Below, in pieces: positions 17,807-26,107 of a stretch of DNA of 64,000 nt (the stretch's first letter is position 1; each line of letters begins with the position of its first letter). The stretch comes from Paenibacillus luteus (GTDB taxonomy: Bacteria; Bacillota; Bacilli; Paenibacillales; Paenibacillaceae). A program made the position numbers and the translations under genes. The DNA lies in the NCBI RefSeq assembly GCF_006542765.1, contig NZ_SKCD01000077.1, forward strand, positions 227,839-291,838, read 5' to 3'. The notes under the pieces are model-generated. The model searched no databases, was not told the origin of the DNA, and worked only from the letters and a program-made list of their open reading frames with translations.

Positions 17807-17869
17807 TTCCAAAGAACATCCAATAATCTTGGTCAAAAATAACACAATCTTGCGAGGTGTTTGCCTTCT

Positions 17870-18757
17870 ATGAGCGCATACCATGAACGCGCCTCCCATG
17901 CCTGGACGGAAAACTCGATTCGGCTCGTCGCTACTCCGTCCGCCTTTGCGAAGACCTCCCTGTTCTATGTTCAGGAAATCGGTCATTTCGAGACGCTGAA
18001 TCATTATTTTACGGAGCGGGAGCAGCTCGATTCCTTCCTTGCTGTCTACACCGTCGCTGGGACTGGCAAGCTGATCTACGGAAACGAGACCTATGCGCTT
18101 CAGCCGCAGCAGCTGTTTTTCATCGACTGCATGAACTATCAATATTACCAACCTGAGCCGAGCAAGCCGTGGGAAATGTTATGGGTGCACTTCAACGGCG
18201 CTGCTGTACGCGCCTATTACGAGCTATTCGCAGGCCAAGTGGATGTTGTGCTCACCCTGCAGCAAGATACACCCATCCCTGGCACGCTGCGCCAGCTGCT
18301 GGAGCTTCACAAGCGCAAGAGCTACCGCACGGAGCTAGTCGGCTCCAAGCTGCTTGTGGAGCTGCTTACGGAGCTATCGCTGGCCGCGCATGAGCTGGAG
18401 CTGCCCGCTTCCGAGATTCCGAGCTATATTGGCGAGATCGCACTGCTTATGGATGAGCAGTACCCGCAGAAGCTGACGCTTGAGCAGCTCGCACGGCAGC
18501 ATGCCGTCAGCAAGTACCATTTGGCGAAGCAGTTTAAGCGATATACGGGTTTCTCCCCGAACGAGTATCTCATTAATACCCGAATCACCCAGGCGAAGGA
18601 GTTGCTCAAATATTCCGACATGCCCGTTGCTGAAATTGCCTTATCCGTCGGAATCGAAAATGTAAGCCATTTTATTTCCTTATTCAAGGATCGCGTCGAG
18701 CATACCCCGCTTGTCTACCGGAAGAAGTGGCAGCGTGTTCCAGGATATGACAAATAG
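17870..18757 (+). CDS. AraC-family transcriptional regulator
   Basis: 295 residues. The N-terminal cupin-like sensing domain (about 35-150; AVYTVAGTGKLIYGNETY, PWEMLWVHFNG) precedes a C-terminal double helix-turn-helix (about 195-290; LTLEQLARQHAVSKYHLAKQFKRYTG, VAEIALSVGIENVSHFISLFK). ATG 17870 is preferred, with GAGGTG 10 bp upstream; a TTG at 17861 is too close to the site. It is divergent from the isomerase-family gene and probably activates it in response to a sugar. Confidence 0.88.
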   Translation: MSAYHERASHAWTENSIRLVATPSAFAKTSLFYVQEIGHFETLNHYFTEREQLDSFLAVYTVAGTGKLIYGNETYALQPQQLFFIDCMNYQYYQPEPSKPWEMLWVHFNGAAVRAYYELFAGQVDVVLTLQQDTPIPGTLRQLLELHKRKSYRTELVGSKLLVELLTELSLAAHELELPASEIPSYIGEIALLMDEQYPQKLTLEQLARQHAVSKYHLAKQFKRYTGFSPNEYLINTRITQAKELLKYSDMPVAEIALSVGIENVSHFISLFKDRVEHTPLVYRKKWQRVPGYDK

Positions 18758-18853
18758 GTGTAGATTGGCGGCAAAGTTTGCGTTACCTGCGGAATTCCGT
18801 ATACTTATAGATAGGAATCATTCAGGAGCTATTTACTAATTGAGGTGACACAG

Positions 18854-19756
18854 GTGGAAGAATTGAAACAAGCCTATCAAACGATGGGTCTGCCGGAGCT
18901 TGCGGCCAAAGAGGAAGTAGAGAAACGCTATACAACACTGATGCGCCAAGCCCGCTCAAGAACGCAGCAGCAAAAGGAAGGCACAGCGGATGCGGAGGAT
19001 TCTTTCGCGAAAATTACGCAAGCGTACCGGCTGATTCTCGAGTATGAGGATCGCAAGCTGACGGACGCCTTCAATGAACAGGAATATGGAAAATACAAGA
19101 AAATGGCTGGACAAGCCCAGAAGATGGATCATTTCTGGCGTTATTACAAATTTCATACGCTTGGCGCTATTGCAGCAGTCGCACTTATCATCTACGGGGT
19201 CATCAGCTTCATGAATTACCGCGAAGAGCAGGAAAGGCTGGCTAACCTGCCGCCTGTCGATTTGAACGTCTCCTTTATGGGCAATTACATGCTAAAGGAT
19301 GATGCTCCAAAAGAAGAACCTCTTGAAAATGCGCTTTTGACAGCGTTTCCGGAATGGCAGAGATTCGTTACTACGCTGACCTTCGTTCCTGCTGATCAGC
19401 AGTCTCAGTACGCTTACATGCAGAAGGCGGTTCTGATTCTTGCTACCGAGCATCCCGATGTTTACGTCATGGATAAAAATATTTTCGAGTGGGTCGGCGC
19501 ACAGGGCGTTTTGATCAACCTCGATGACGATGTAAACGGAGACTTGAAGCCACTGTTGAAAAGCGGACTTGCCAAAACGCTTAAAACCGACGAGGATACG
19601 GCAGAGCATGTTTACGGCATTGACTTGACAAACAGTGCGCTTGCCGACCAATTGCCGCTTTACAAAGAGAGCATGATTGTCGGCATTCGGCCGGACAGCA
19701 AAAACCCGGAAAAAGCGAAGGCATTCATTAAAAAATACCTTGCTACAATTGACTAA
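18854..19756 (+). CDS. Membrane protein with J-domain-like N-terminus and extracytoplasmic domain
   Basis: About 300 residues. The N-terminal 75 residues resemble a degenerate J-domain (QAYQTMGLPELAAKEEVEKRY, FAKITQAYRLILEYEDRK) but lack the HPD tripeptide needed to stimulate DnaK. One membrane helix follows (about 105-125; TLGAIAAVALIIYGVISFM). The outer domain of about 170 residues ends in PEKAKAFIKKYLATID, a pattern reminiscent of solute-binding-protein C-termini. Its function is unknown. GTG 18854 is preferred over 18845 by ribosome-site spacing. Confidence 0.72.
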   Translation: MEELKQAYQTMGLPELAAKEEVEKRYTTLMRQARSRTQQQKEGTADAEDSFAKITQAYRLILEYEDRKLTDAFNEQEYGKYKKMAGQAQKMDHFWRYYKFHTLGAIAAVALIIYGVISFMNYREEQERLANLPPVDLNVSFMGNYMLKDDAPKEEPLENALLTAFPEWQRFVTTLTFVPADQQSQYAYMQKAVLILATEHPDVYVMDKNIFEWVGAQGVLINLDDDVNGDLKPLLKSGLAKTLKTDEDTAEHVYGIDLTNSALADQLPLYKESMIVGIRPDSKNPEKAKAFIKKYLATID

Positions 19757-19768
19757 TGAATAAACAAT

Positions 19769-19818
19769 AAACCAAACGGCCGCCTGCATCATGATGATGC
19801 AGGCGGCCGTTTGGTTTT
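19769..19818. terminator. Near-perfect bidirectional terminator
   Basis: A stem of over 20 bp (AAACCAAACGGCC...GGCCGTTTGGTTT) with flanking A and T runs lies between the convergent J-like gene and the GntR gene. It overlaps the last base of the GntR stop codon. Confidence 0.92.
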
Positions 19819-20543
19819 TAGCTCTCACCCAAATGCTTGCGCACAATGCTCTCAATATGCTGCAAATGCTGCTTCATCCGCTCGGCTGCGAGCTCCGCAT
19901 TCTGCTGCAAAATCGCTTCGAAGATGGCCGAGTGCTCAGTATACAGCTGTTCTGCCACCGCTGTGCTTGCATATAGCTCGACCCGCCTAATATCGTGAAT
20001 CGCCGTTTCAATATGATTCATAATCGATTCAAATAAATGAACCATAATTGAGTTATGGGTCGCTTTAGCAAGCGTCAGATGAAATTGGAGGTCTAATCTC
20101 TCACCCTCCGACTCATCTCCAACCGTTCGCTTCATCTCCGCAATCAGATTGGCCAGCTGCCTGATATCCTGCTCCGTCCGCTTGGCGGCTGCAATCGCTG
20201 CATTAGACACCTCTAACGACTCGCGTGCTTCCAGCAGCTCGAGAACCGTATTCCGGTTCATCCTTAGGGAGGCCAGCTCTGGAATCTCCACGTCGACAGG
20301 AGCGCTGCGGATGACGCGACAGCCGCCTCCCTGCCGAATATCGATGAGTCCCATCGCTTTCAGCGCGCTGAGCGCCTCTCGCGTCGTAGAGCGGCCTACG
20401 CCAAACTGCTCGGACATCTCCTTTGTCGAAGGCAGCTTGTCGCCTACCTTGAGCTTGCCATCGACGATAAGCCGTTTGACCTGCTCCGTAATTTCTTCAT
20501 AATGATTGCGTTTCGATAGCTTTTCTACTTCTAATGACGGCAT
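19818..20543 (-). CDS. GntR/FadR-subfamily regulator, likely of lutABC
   Basis: 241 residues. The N-terminal GntR winged helix (about 14-75; KLKVGDKLPSTKEMSEQFGVGRSTTREALSALKAMGLI) is followed by an FCD-type helical domain (about 95-225) with the metal-binding Asp and His pattern (DLQFHLTLAKATHN, HSAIFEAI). FCD regulators bind small organic acids, and LutR/LldR relatives respond to lactate. GGGAGGTG precedes the ATG. It lies 97 bp downstream of lutC on the same strand. A consensus FadR-type operator occurs in front of lutA. Confidence 0.88.
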   Translation of the reverse strand: MPSLEVEKLSKRNHYEEITEQVKRLIVDGKLKVGDKLPSTKEMSEQFGVGRSTTREALSALKAMGLIDIRQGGGCRVIRSAPVDVEIPELASLRMNRNTVLELLEARESLEVSNAAIAAAKRTEQDIRQLANLIAEMKRTVGDESEGERLDLQFHLTLAKATHNSIMVHLFESIMNHIETAIHDIRRVELYASTAVAEQLYTEHSAIFEAILQQNAELAAERMKQHLQHIESIVRKHLGES

Positions 20544-20640
20544 AGCAGCCTGTCACCTCCCAAGCGTAATGACTGACGCATCCCTGCGGCGGCAGCAACT
20601 TTTAACATCACGCTTCACATCTCCATCTGATATATGGATT

Positions 20641-21366
20641 TTACCCCACAAGCAGAGCATACACAATGCCGGGACCATGCACCCCGATCGTCAAGTCATT
20701 TTCAATATCGGACGAGCGGCTCGGGCCAGATATAAAATGAATGCCCGCAGGCAGCTTCTCGCGACCCGCCTCGTCAAACGTCACGAGCACCTCGCCGAGC
20801 CTCGTTTTCAAACGCTCCAGCGGAATAATGATAATGAGCACCGTAGGCAGCAAGCTCACGGAACGCCCTTTTTCAGGGGAAGACAAAACCGTTACAGAAC
20901 CCGTATATGCAACCGCATGATCGGCCATGACGATCCCAAAATCCGCTTCGGCCGCGCGCGCGCGCCAATACTGATCTGCATCCGTATTCCAAACGGATAC
21001 TTGTGATTCCGCCAGCGAGCCTTCGAGATCAAGCGCAGCCAGCTCGGGCTCATTTTGCCGAACCACATATTTGGCGCTCATTTCCTCTGCTTTATTCACG
21101 ATATAGGCTTTCACATCCTCCATCGTTTGAAGCCTTGCCACATGACCGCCAACGGATAGGAAGTTTTCCGTAAATCCTTTAATCCGCTCCTCCTCCGTCC
21201 ACTCGAACGTATTCCAGAAATCCGGCGCGCCGCGGAACGGGTGCTGCGGCTTCTCGTACATCCGGGGATGCCTGAGCTTGGCTGCTATATCATTCATGAA
21301 CTGCTCCTGCTTCGTCCGAGAATTCGCTTCTAGCTTCTCTAGCCACTGCTTATGCGTATCAGCCAT
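20641..21366 (-). CDS. lutC: Lactate utilization protein C (LUD domain)
   Basis: 241 residues of the LUD superfamily: FSVGGHVAR-like start of the domain, FGIVMADHAVAYTGSVTV in the middle, and the C-terminal HFISGPSRSSDIENDLTIGVHGP, which is diagnostic of LutC. It works with LutA and LutB to oxidise L-lactate to pyruvate. The start at 21366 has AAGGAGG spaced 8 bp away; the frame is open further upstream but without a site. It overlaps the lutB stop by 8 bp. Confidence 0.93.
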   Translation of the reverse strand: MADTHKQWLEKLEANSRTKQEQFMNDIAAKLRHPRMYEKPQHPFRGAPDFWNTFEWTEEERIKGFTENFLSVGGHVARLQTMEDVKAYIVNKAEEMSAKYVVRQNEPELAALDLEGSLAESQVSVWNTDADQYWRARAAEADFGIVMADHAVAYTGSVTVLSSPEKGRSVSLLPTVLIIIIPLERLKTRLGEVLVTFDEAGREKLPAGIHFISGPSRSSDIENDLTIGVHGPGIVYALLVG

Positions 21367-22888
21367 GTCCATGTCCTCCTTTGCCCTGCTTTTCATCCTG
21401 CTCGCGTTTGCGCACAAGCTCTTCCATGCGATTTTGCATGGACGGCTCCATCTGCTTCAGCCCTTGCTTCAGCTCTTGGTCGAGCGTATCCCAACGATCG
21501 CGGAACGATTCCTTAGGCAAGCTAGGCGTCACGCGGTACGTGTTCCAACCTTTGAGCGGCCCAAGCTTTGTCTTTATGACGCCGCTGCGCACGACCAGCT
21601 TCTGACCCAGCTTACCGAGCCGCAGCACGCCTCCAAGACGGGAAGAATTGCCCATAACGGTGGCAAAGCCCTGCATGCCGATCGCTTCGATTTTGCTGCC
21701 GTTGCCGCTCTCCACCTTGCGCCTGCGCAAATATACGAGCATGTCATGGAGCGGTATTTTGACAGGACAAGCCTCATAACATGCTCCGCATAAGCTGGAG
21801 GCGTTAGCGATATCATCCCACTCGGCGATGTTTTTGTTCAGGGACGGCGTAAGTACCGCTCCGATCGGACCGCTGTACGTACTGCCGTAAGCATGGCCGC
21901 CAATATGGCGATAAACCGGGCAGGCGTTCAAGCAAGCCCCGCAGCGGATGCAGTTCAGCAGCTCTTGGAATTCAGGATCGCCAAGCTGCAGTGAGCGCCC
22001 ATTGTCGATGATGATGATATGCATTTCATCGGGACCATCCGCATCCTTGTCACGCCTTGGACCGGTAATGCCGGACATATACATCGTCAGCTTCTGGCCG
22101 GTTGCCGAGCGCGGCAGCAGCGTCGCCATGACCTCCAGATCGGACCAAGACGGAATAATCCGTTCCATCCCCATTAGCGTAATTTGCGTCTTCGGCACCG
22201 TGCTGACCATACGAGCATTGCCTTCATTTTCGAAAAGCACCATTGAACCCGTCTCTGCGATCGCAAAGTTACAGCCGGTCATGCCGATCTCGGCCTCCAG
22301 GAACTTCTCGCGGAGCTTCTTGCGGACGAAACCTGCAAGCGCTGTCGTATCGGGTGGCAGCGTGTAGCCCGCTTCCTTGGAGAGCAGGTCAGCGATTTGA
22401 TAACGGTTTTTGTGAATGGCAGGAATGACGATATGGGAAGGCATCTCGCCAGCGAGCTGAATGATATATTCCCCCAGATCCGTTTCAACCGCTTCTACGT
22501 TAATGGATTCGAGCGCATGGTTAAGATGCAGCTCCTCTGACACCATCGATTTGGATTTGACGACGGACTTTGCATTGGCATGCTCAGCGATATCAAGCGT
22601 CAGTCCTACAGCTTCTTCTGCATTATTTGCAAAATGTACATGGACGCCGTTTGCCCGGGCATTATTGACGAACAGGTTCAAATAGTAGTCCAAATGCGCG
22701 ATGGTATGAAGTCGAATTTGCTTGCCGCGCTCCCGCCATTCTTCCCAATTGCCGTGCTCATCCGTCGCTTTTTTCTTGCCGTTGCGCAGCCGCTCCGTCG
22801 TAAAGCGAACCGCTTTGCGCAAAAATTCATCGTTGAGGGCAAGGTCTGCCCTTGCTTTTACGGTAGCTTCCGTCTTTGATCCAGCCAT
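21359..22888 (-). CDS. lutB: Lactate utilization iron-sulfur protein B
   Basis: 509 residues. An N-terminal LUD-type region (MVSEELHLNHALE, GMTGCNFAIAETGSMVLFENEGNARM) is followed by two 4Fe-4S ferredoxin-like motifs, CIRCGACLNACPVY and CGACYEACPV, near residues 315 and 365. It carries electrons in the LutABC complex. AAGGGGTGA precedes the ATG and contains the lutA stop codon, so the genes are translationally coupled. Confidence 0.95.
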   Translation of the reverse strand: MAGSKTEATVKARADLALNDEFLRKAVRFTTERLRNGKKKATDEHGNWEEWRERGKQIRLHTIAHLDYYLNLFVNNARANGVHVHFANNAEEAVGLTLDIAEHANAKSVVKSKSMVSEELHLNHALESINVEAVETDLGEYIIQLAGEMPSHIVIPAIHKNRYQIADLLSKEAGYTLPPDTTALAGFVRKKLREKFLEAEIGMTGCNFAIAETGSMVLFENEGNARMVSTVPKTQITLMGMERIIPSWSDLEVMATLLPRSATGQKLTMYMSGITGPRRDKDADGPDEMHIIIIDNGRSLQLGDPEFQELLNCIRCGACLNACPVYRHIGGHAYGSTYSGPIGAVLTPSLNKNIAEWDDIANASSLCGACYEACPVKIPLHDMLVYLRRRKVESGNGSKIEAIGMQGFATVMGNSSRLGGVLRLGKLGQKLVVRSGVIKTKLGPLKGWNTYRVTPSLPKESFRDRWDTLDQELKQGLKQMEPSMQNRMEELVRKREQDEKQGKGGHGHG

Positions 22889-22890
22889 GC

Positions 22891-23613
22891 TTATTTCACC
22901 CCTTCATATAGAAGCTCTGCCAAGTGCATGACGCGAACAGGCTCATTGCGGTAGCGCAGATTGCCGGCGATGTTAAGCAGGCAAGCCATATCGAGACCGA
23001 CCAGTACCTCGGCTTCCGTCTCAAGCACATGATCTACCTTCTCCGTTACCATCGCACCCGAGATATCCGCCATTTTCACTGCAAATGTCCCGCCAAATCC
23101 GCAACAATCCTCCGCAAACGGCAGCGGTACAAGCTCAAGTCCCTTTACGTTCTGAATAAGCGCAAGCGGCTCTGCCTTCACACCAAGAATCCGGCTGCCA
23201 TGGCAGGATGGATGGTAAGTTACCTTATGGGGGAACGAAGCGCCGACATCCGTTACGCCAAGTACCTGCACCATAAACTGGGTAAACTCGAATGATTTGC
23301 TTTGCAATCGGTTCGCGCGTTTCAGCATAACCGGATCATCCTCGAACAGCTTCGGATAATGATGAATCATGCCTGTGCAGGAGCCCGATGGGGAAATCAC
23401 GAAATCGCTATCCTCAAAAGCATCCAAAATCGTTTTCGCTGAATCTCTCGCTTCCTTCCAATAACCGCTGTTGAAAGCAGGCTGTCCGCAGCAGGTTTGC
23501 ACCGTCGGAAATTCCAATGTGACGCCATACTTTGCCAGCAAGCGTACCATCGCCTCGCCGACTCTCGGATACAGCGCATCGCTCAAGCAAGTAATAAATA
23601 ATGAGACCTTCAT
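22891..23613 (-). CDS. lutA: Lactate utilization protein A (CCG-domain)
   Basis: 240 residues with two Cys-rich CCG domains: TCCGQPAFNSGYW near residue 41 and DCCGFGGTFAVK near 170, as in heterodisulfide-reductase-like subunits. It is the first gene of lutABC. In this place it would use the L-lactate formed by the neighbouring rhamnose operon as well as external lactate. Confidence 0.95.
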   Translation of the reverse strand: MKVSLFITCLSDALYPRVGEAMVRLLAKYGVTLEFPTVQTCCGQPAFNSGYWKEARDSAKTILDAFEDSDFVISPSGSCTGMIHHYPKLFEDDPVMLKRANRLQSKSFEFTQFMVQVLGVTDVGASFPHKVTYHPSCHGSRILGVKAEPLALIQNVKGLELVPLPFAEDCCGFGGTFAVKMADISGAMVTEKVDHVLETEAEVLVGLDMACLLNIAGNLRYRNEPVRVMHLAELLYEGVK

Positions 23614-23653
23614 ACCCGCACCCCTTCCGTCTTGTATAACTCTATTTTATCAG

Positions 23654-23666
23654 GTTGTCAGACAAC
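23654..23666. promoter_or_regulatory. FadR/GntR-type operator before lutABC
   Basis: GTTGTC-A-GACAAC is a perfect dyad and contains TTGTCAGACAA, an exact fit to the FadR-subfamily consensus TNGTNNNACNA. It is about 40 bp upstream of lutA, within the expected promoter, so the GntR protein encoded at 19818-20543 is the likely repressor. Confidence 0.7.
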
Positions 23667-23691
23667 TTTGGTGAAAAAGATAAATTAAATT

Positions 23692-23715
23692 TGTAAGCAC
23701 GCATAAGTGCTTACA
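23692..23715. promoter_or_regulatory. Perfect 9-bp inverted repeat in the lut/rhaR gap
   Basis: TGTAAGCAC-GCATAA-GTGCTTACA lies about 80 bp before lutA and 128 bp after the DeoR gene. It could be a second operator for lutABC or a terminator for the rhamnose operon; no strong U-run decides between these. Confidence 0.5.
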
Positions 23716-23806
23716 GCTTCAAAACAACGTTACTTTTCACGCGGTAAGAACACATATACGCTTAACGCACGCTTTCGAGATTGACCCGCCAATGAACATA
23801 AAGAAC

Positions 23807-23835
23807 GGCGCTGCGCTTCTGCTGAAGCCAGCGCC
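23807..23835 (-). terminator. Hairpin after the DeoR gene
   Basis: GGCGCTG pairs with CAGCGCC just past the DeoR stop codon. On the minus strand it is followed by TTCTTT, so it is a moderate terminator for the rhamnose operon. Confidence 0.6.
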
Positions 23836-23842
23836 ATGCTTT

Positions 23843-24601
23843 CTAAACCGTTGTAACCCCGATTTGCCGCTCCTGCAGCTGCGTCCGCAGCTCTGCCGAT
23901 AATTGGCCGTCGGTAATAATCGTATCGACTGCGCTCAAATCCGCAACATGCGTAAACGCCTGAACGCCGAATTTACTCGAATCGGCGAGCAGGATAACCT
24001 GATCGGCCATGCCTACCATTTTATGCTTAATGCGTGCCTGCAGCTCATTCGACTCGCTGATGCCGCGTTCCAAATGAACGCCCTTGCAGGAGAAAAATGC
24101 TTTGTCTACATGGTATGCATCAAGCGATCGCTCTGCCAGCGGTCCAACATAGGACAAGGAACGTGAGGCTAAAATGCCGCCGGTCGAGATAACCTCGATC
24201 TTCTCCTTACTGCTCAGCTCCATAGCCACTTTAATGGAGTTCGTCAGCACCGTCAACGGAATATCTGGCATGCTTGCCGCCATATACCATGCCGTCGAGC
24301 TTGCATCGAGCAAAATGCGATCCTTCGGCTGAATAAGCTTGACCGCTGCTTCCGCAATCCTCCGCTTCTCCTCCGCATGCGTAATCTCCCGCTCGAAATA
24401 AGGAATTTCCGGCTGCTGATCCTTTACGCTAACTGCACCGCCATGGGAGCGGCGCAAACGTCCGGCTTGCTCCAAGCGGTCAAGGTCGCGGCGAATGGTT
24501 TCCTCAGTCACCAGACACAGATCGCTCAGCTCCGTTACCCTTATGCTGCCTCTCTCATTGACTAGCTGTACAATTTTATCGTATCGTTCGTGGACCAGCA
24601 T
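23843..24601 (-). CDS. rhaR: DeoR-family regulator of the rhamnose operon
   Basis: 252 residues. The DeoR winged helix (about 5-55; YDKIVQLVNERGSIRVTELS, TEETIRRDLDRLEQAGRLRRSHGGA) is followed by a phosphosugar-isomerase-like sensor domain (about 75-230; ILLDASSTAWYMA, VLTNSIKVA). It is the last gene of the rhaEW-ASRT-rhaI-rhaB run, and a DeoR-type RhaR occupies this place in other Firmicutes. It probably represses the operon until a rhamnose-derived phosphosugar accumulates. Repeated TTTGTTTGAAT elements upstream of rhaEW are candidate operators. Confidence 0.85.
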   Translation of the reverse strand: MLVHERYDKIVQLVNERGSIRVTELSDLCLVTEETIRRDLDRLEQAGRLRRSHGGAVSVKDQQPEIPYFEREITHAEEKRRIAEAAVKLIQPKDRILLDASSTAWYMAASMPDIPLTVLTNSIKVAMELSSKEKIEVISTGGILASRSLSYVGPLAERSLDAYHVDKAFFSCKGVHLERGISESNELQARIKHKMVGMADQVILLADSSKFGVQAFTHVADLSAVDTIITDGQLSAELRTQLQERQIGVTTV

Positions 24602-24637
24602 GGCGTACCTCTTTCTTACTTATATTTGAATCCGCGC

Positions 24638-26107
24638 TTACGCGATTCCTGTCTTTTGTTTAAACGAACCGTATGCATTCTCCCACTGTTCAGGCTGCTG
24701 GGGCTCATAGACGTCCACTGGAAAAGAATCCCGAATGACCTTGCGCGCCTCCCAAATGTCCGCAAGCTGGCCGCTTGCAATCCATTGAACGATCATATTG
24801 CCAATCGCGCTGCCTTCCACAGGACCCGCCCATACCGGTTTACCAATTGCGTTCGCCGTCCATTGGCACAGCAGCGTATTTTGAATGCCGCCGCCAACCA
24901 TATGAAGACCGCCAAATGCTTGCCCGGACAATTGCTCGGTAAGCTCTAGTACGAAACGGTATTTCAATGCCAGGCTTTCCAAAATGCAGCGGACAATCGC
25001 GCCAGTTTCCGTTGGAGCCGTTTGGCCTGTTCGTAAACAATATTCCGTTATACGCGCAGGCATATCGCCTGGATGCAAAAACAACGGATCATCCGGATCA
25101 ATAAATGCTGCGAACGGCTTTGCTTCACTAGCCAGCTTAACTAATTCGGGAAAGGTGTACGTAATTCCTGCACGCTCCCAAGAACGTCTGCATTCCTGCA
25201 AAACCCACAGGCCCATAATGTTTTTCAGCAACCGGTAGGTACCGTAAGCTCCGCCTTCGTTCGTAAAGTTCAACTGCTGCGCAAGTTCGTTAATCACCGG
25301 TTCCTGCACTTCAGTACCCATTAACGACCAAGTGCCACAGCTTAAATACGCAAAGGAACGATCAAGCGCCGGGACTGCCGCTACGGCAGAGCCTGTATCA
25401 TGCTCGGCCACTGCATAAACAGGCACCGATTCAATATTCAGCTCTTCGCAAACCGAAGCACGCAGGCTGCCTACCTTTGTACCTGGCTGAACTACCTTGC
25501 CGAACAGCTCAGGCGAAATACCGATGGCGCGAATAAGCTCATCATCCCAGCTTCCGGTCACCGGATTGTACAGCTGCGTCGTCGTTGCGTTGGAAAATTC
25601 ATTAAACATTTCGCCAGTTAGGTAATAGCGCAGCAAATCCGGAATCATCAGAAAATGCTTGGCTTCGCGCAGCAAAGGTGAATCCGCTTTTTTCATGGCA
25701 GCTAGCTGGTAAATCGTATTAAAAGACAAAAATTGAATGCCCGTCTTCGCAAAGATTTCCGTTGCAGACAATGCTTCAACAACCTGCTCCATTACGCCAT
25801 TCGTATGATGATCGCGATAATGATAGGGATTGCCAAGCAGTTCGCCATTGCTGCCGATCAAGCCAAAGTCAACCGCCCAAGAGTCAATTGCAATGCTTTC
25901 GAGCTCGATGCCGCGGTGCTTCACCTGGAGCAGCGCTTGCTTAAGCTCATGGAGCAGCCGCAAAATATCCCAATGCAGCCGATCGCCGACCTGCACCGGA
26001 TCGTTCGGGAACCGGTGCAGCTCTTCAACCTCGATCTTGCCGTTATTCAGTCGGCCGAGCAGCGCTCTTCCGCTGCTCGCCCCAAGATCATAAGCGAGGA
26101 TGGTCAC
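24638..26107 (-). CDS. rhaB: L-rhamnulokinase
   Basis: 489 residues of the FGGY carbohydrate-kinase family: N-terminal ILAYDLGASSGRALLG, DSWAVDFGL with the catalytic Asp region, the middle EHDTGSAVAAVPA and SCGTWSLMG, and VVGGGIQN in the C-terminal ATP domain. It phosphorylates L-rhamnulose to the 1-phosphate. The start is a GTG that overlaps the rhaI stop codon (GTGA); the ribosome site is weak, which suggests coupling. Confidence 0.95.
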   Translation of the reverse strand: MTILAYDLGASSGRALLGRLNNGKIEVEELHRFPNDPVQVGDRLHWDILRLLHELKQALLQVKHRGIELESIAIDSWAVDFGLIGSNGELLGNPYHYRDHHTNGVMEQVVEALSATEIFAKTGIQFLSFNTIYQLAAMKKADSPLLREAKHFLMIPDLLRYYLTGEMFNEFSNATTTQLYNPVTGSWDDELIRAIGISPELFGKVVQPGTKVGSLRASVCEELNIESVPVYAVAEHDTGSAVAAVPALDRSFAYLSCGTWSLMGTEVQEPVINELAQQLNFTNEGGAYGTYRLLKNIMGLWVLQECRRSWERAGITYTFPELVKLASEAKPFAAFIDPDDPLFLHPGDMPARITEYCLRTGQTAPTETGAIVRCILESLALKYRFVLELTEQLSGQAFGGLHMVGGGIQNTLLCQWTANAIGKPVWAGPVEGSAIGNMIVQWIASGQLADIWEARKVIRDSFPVDVYEPQQPEQWENAYGSFKQKTGIA

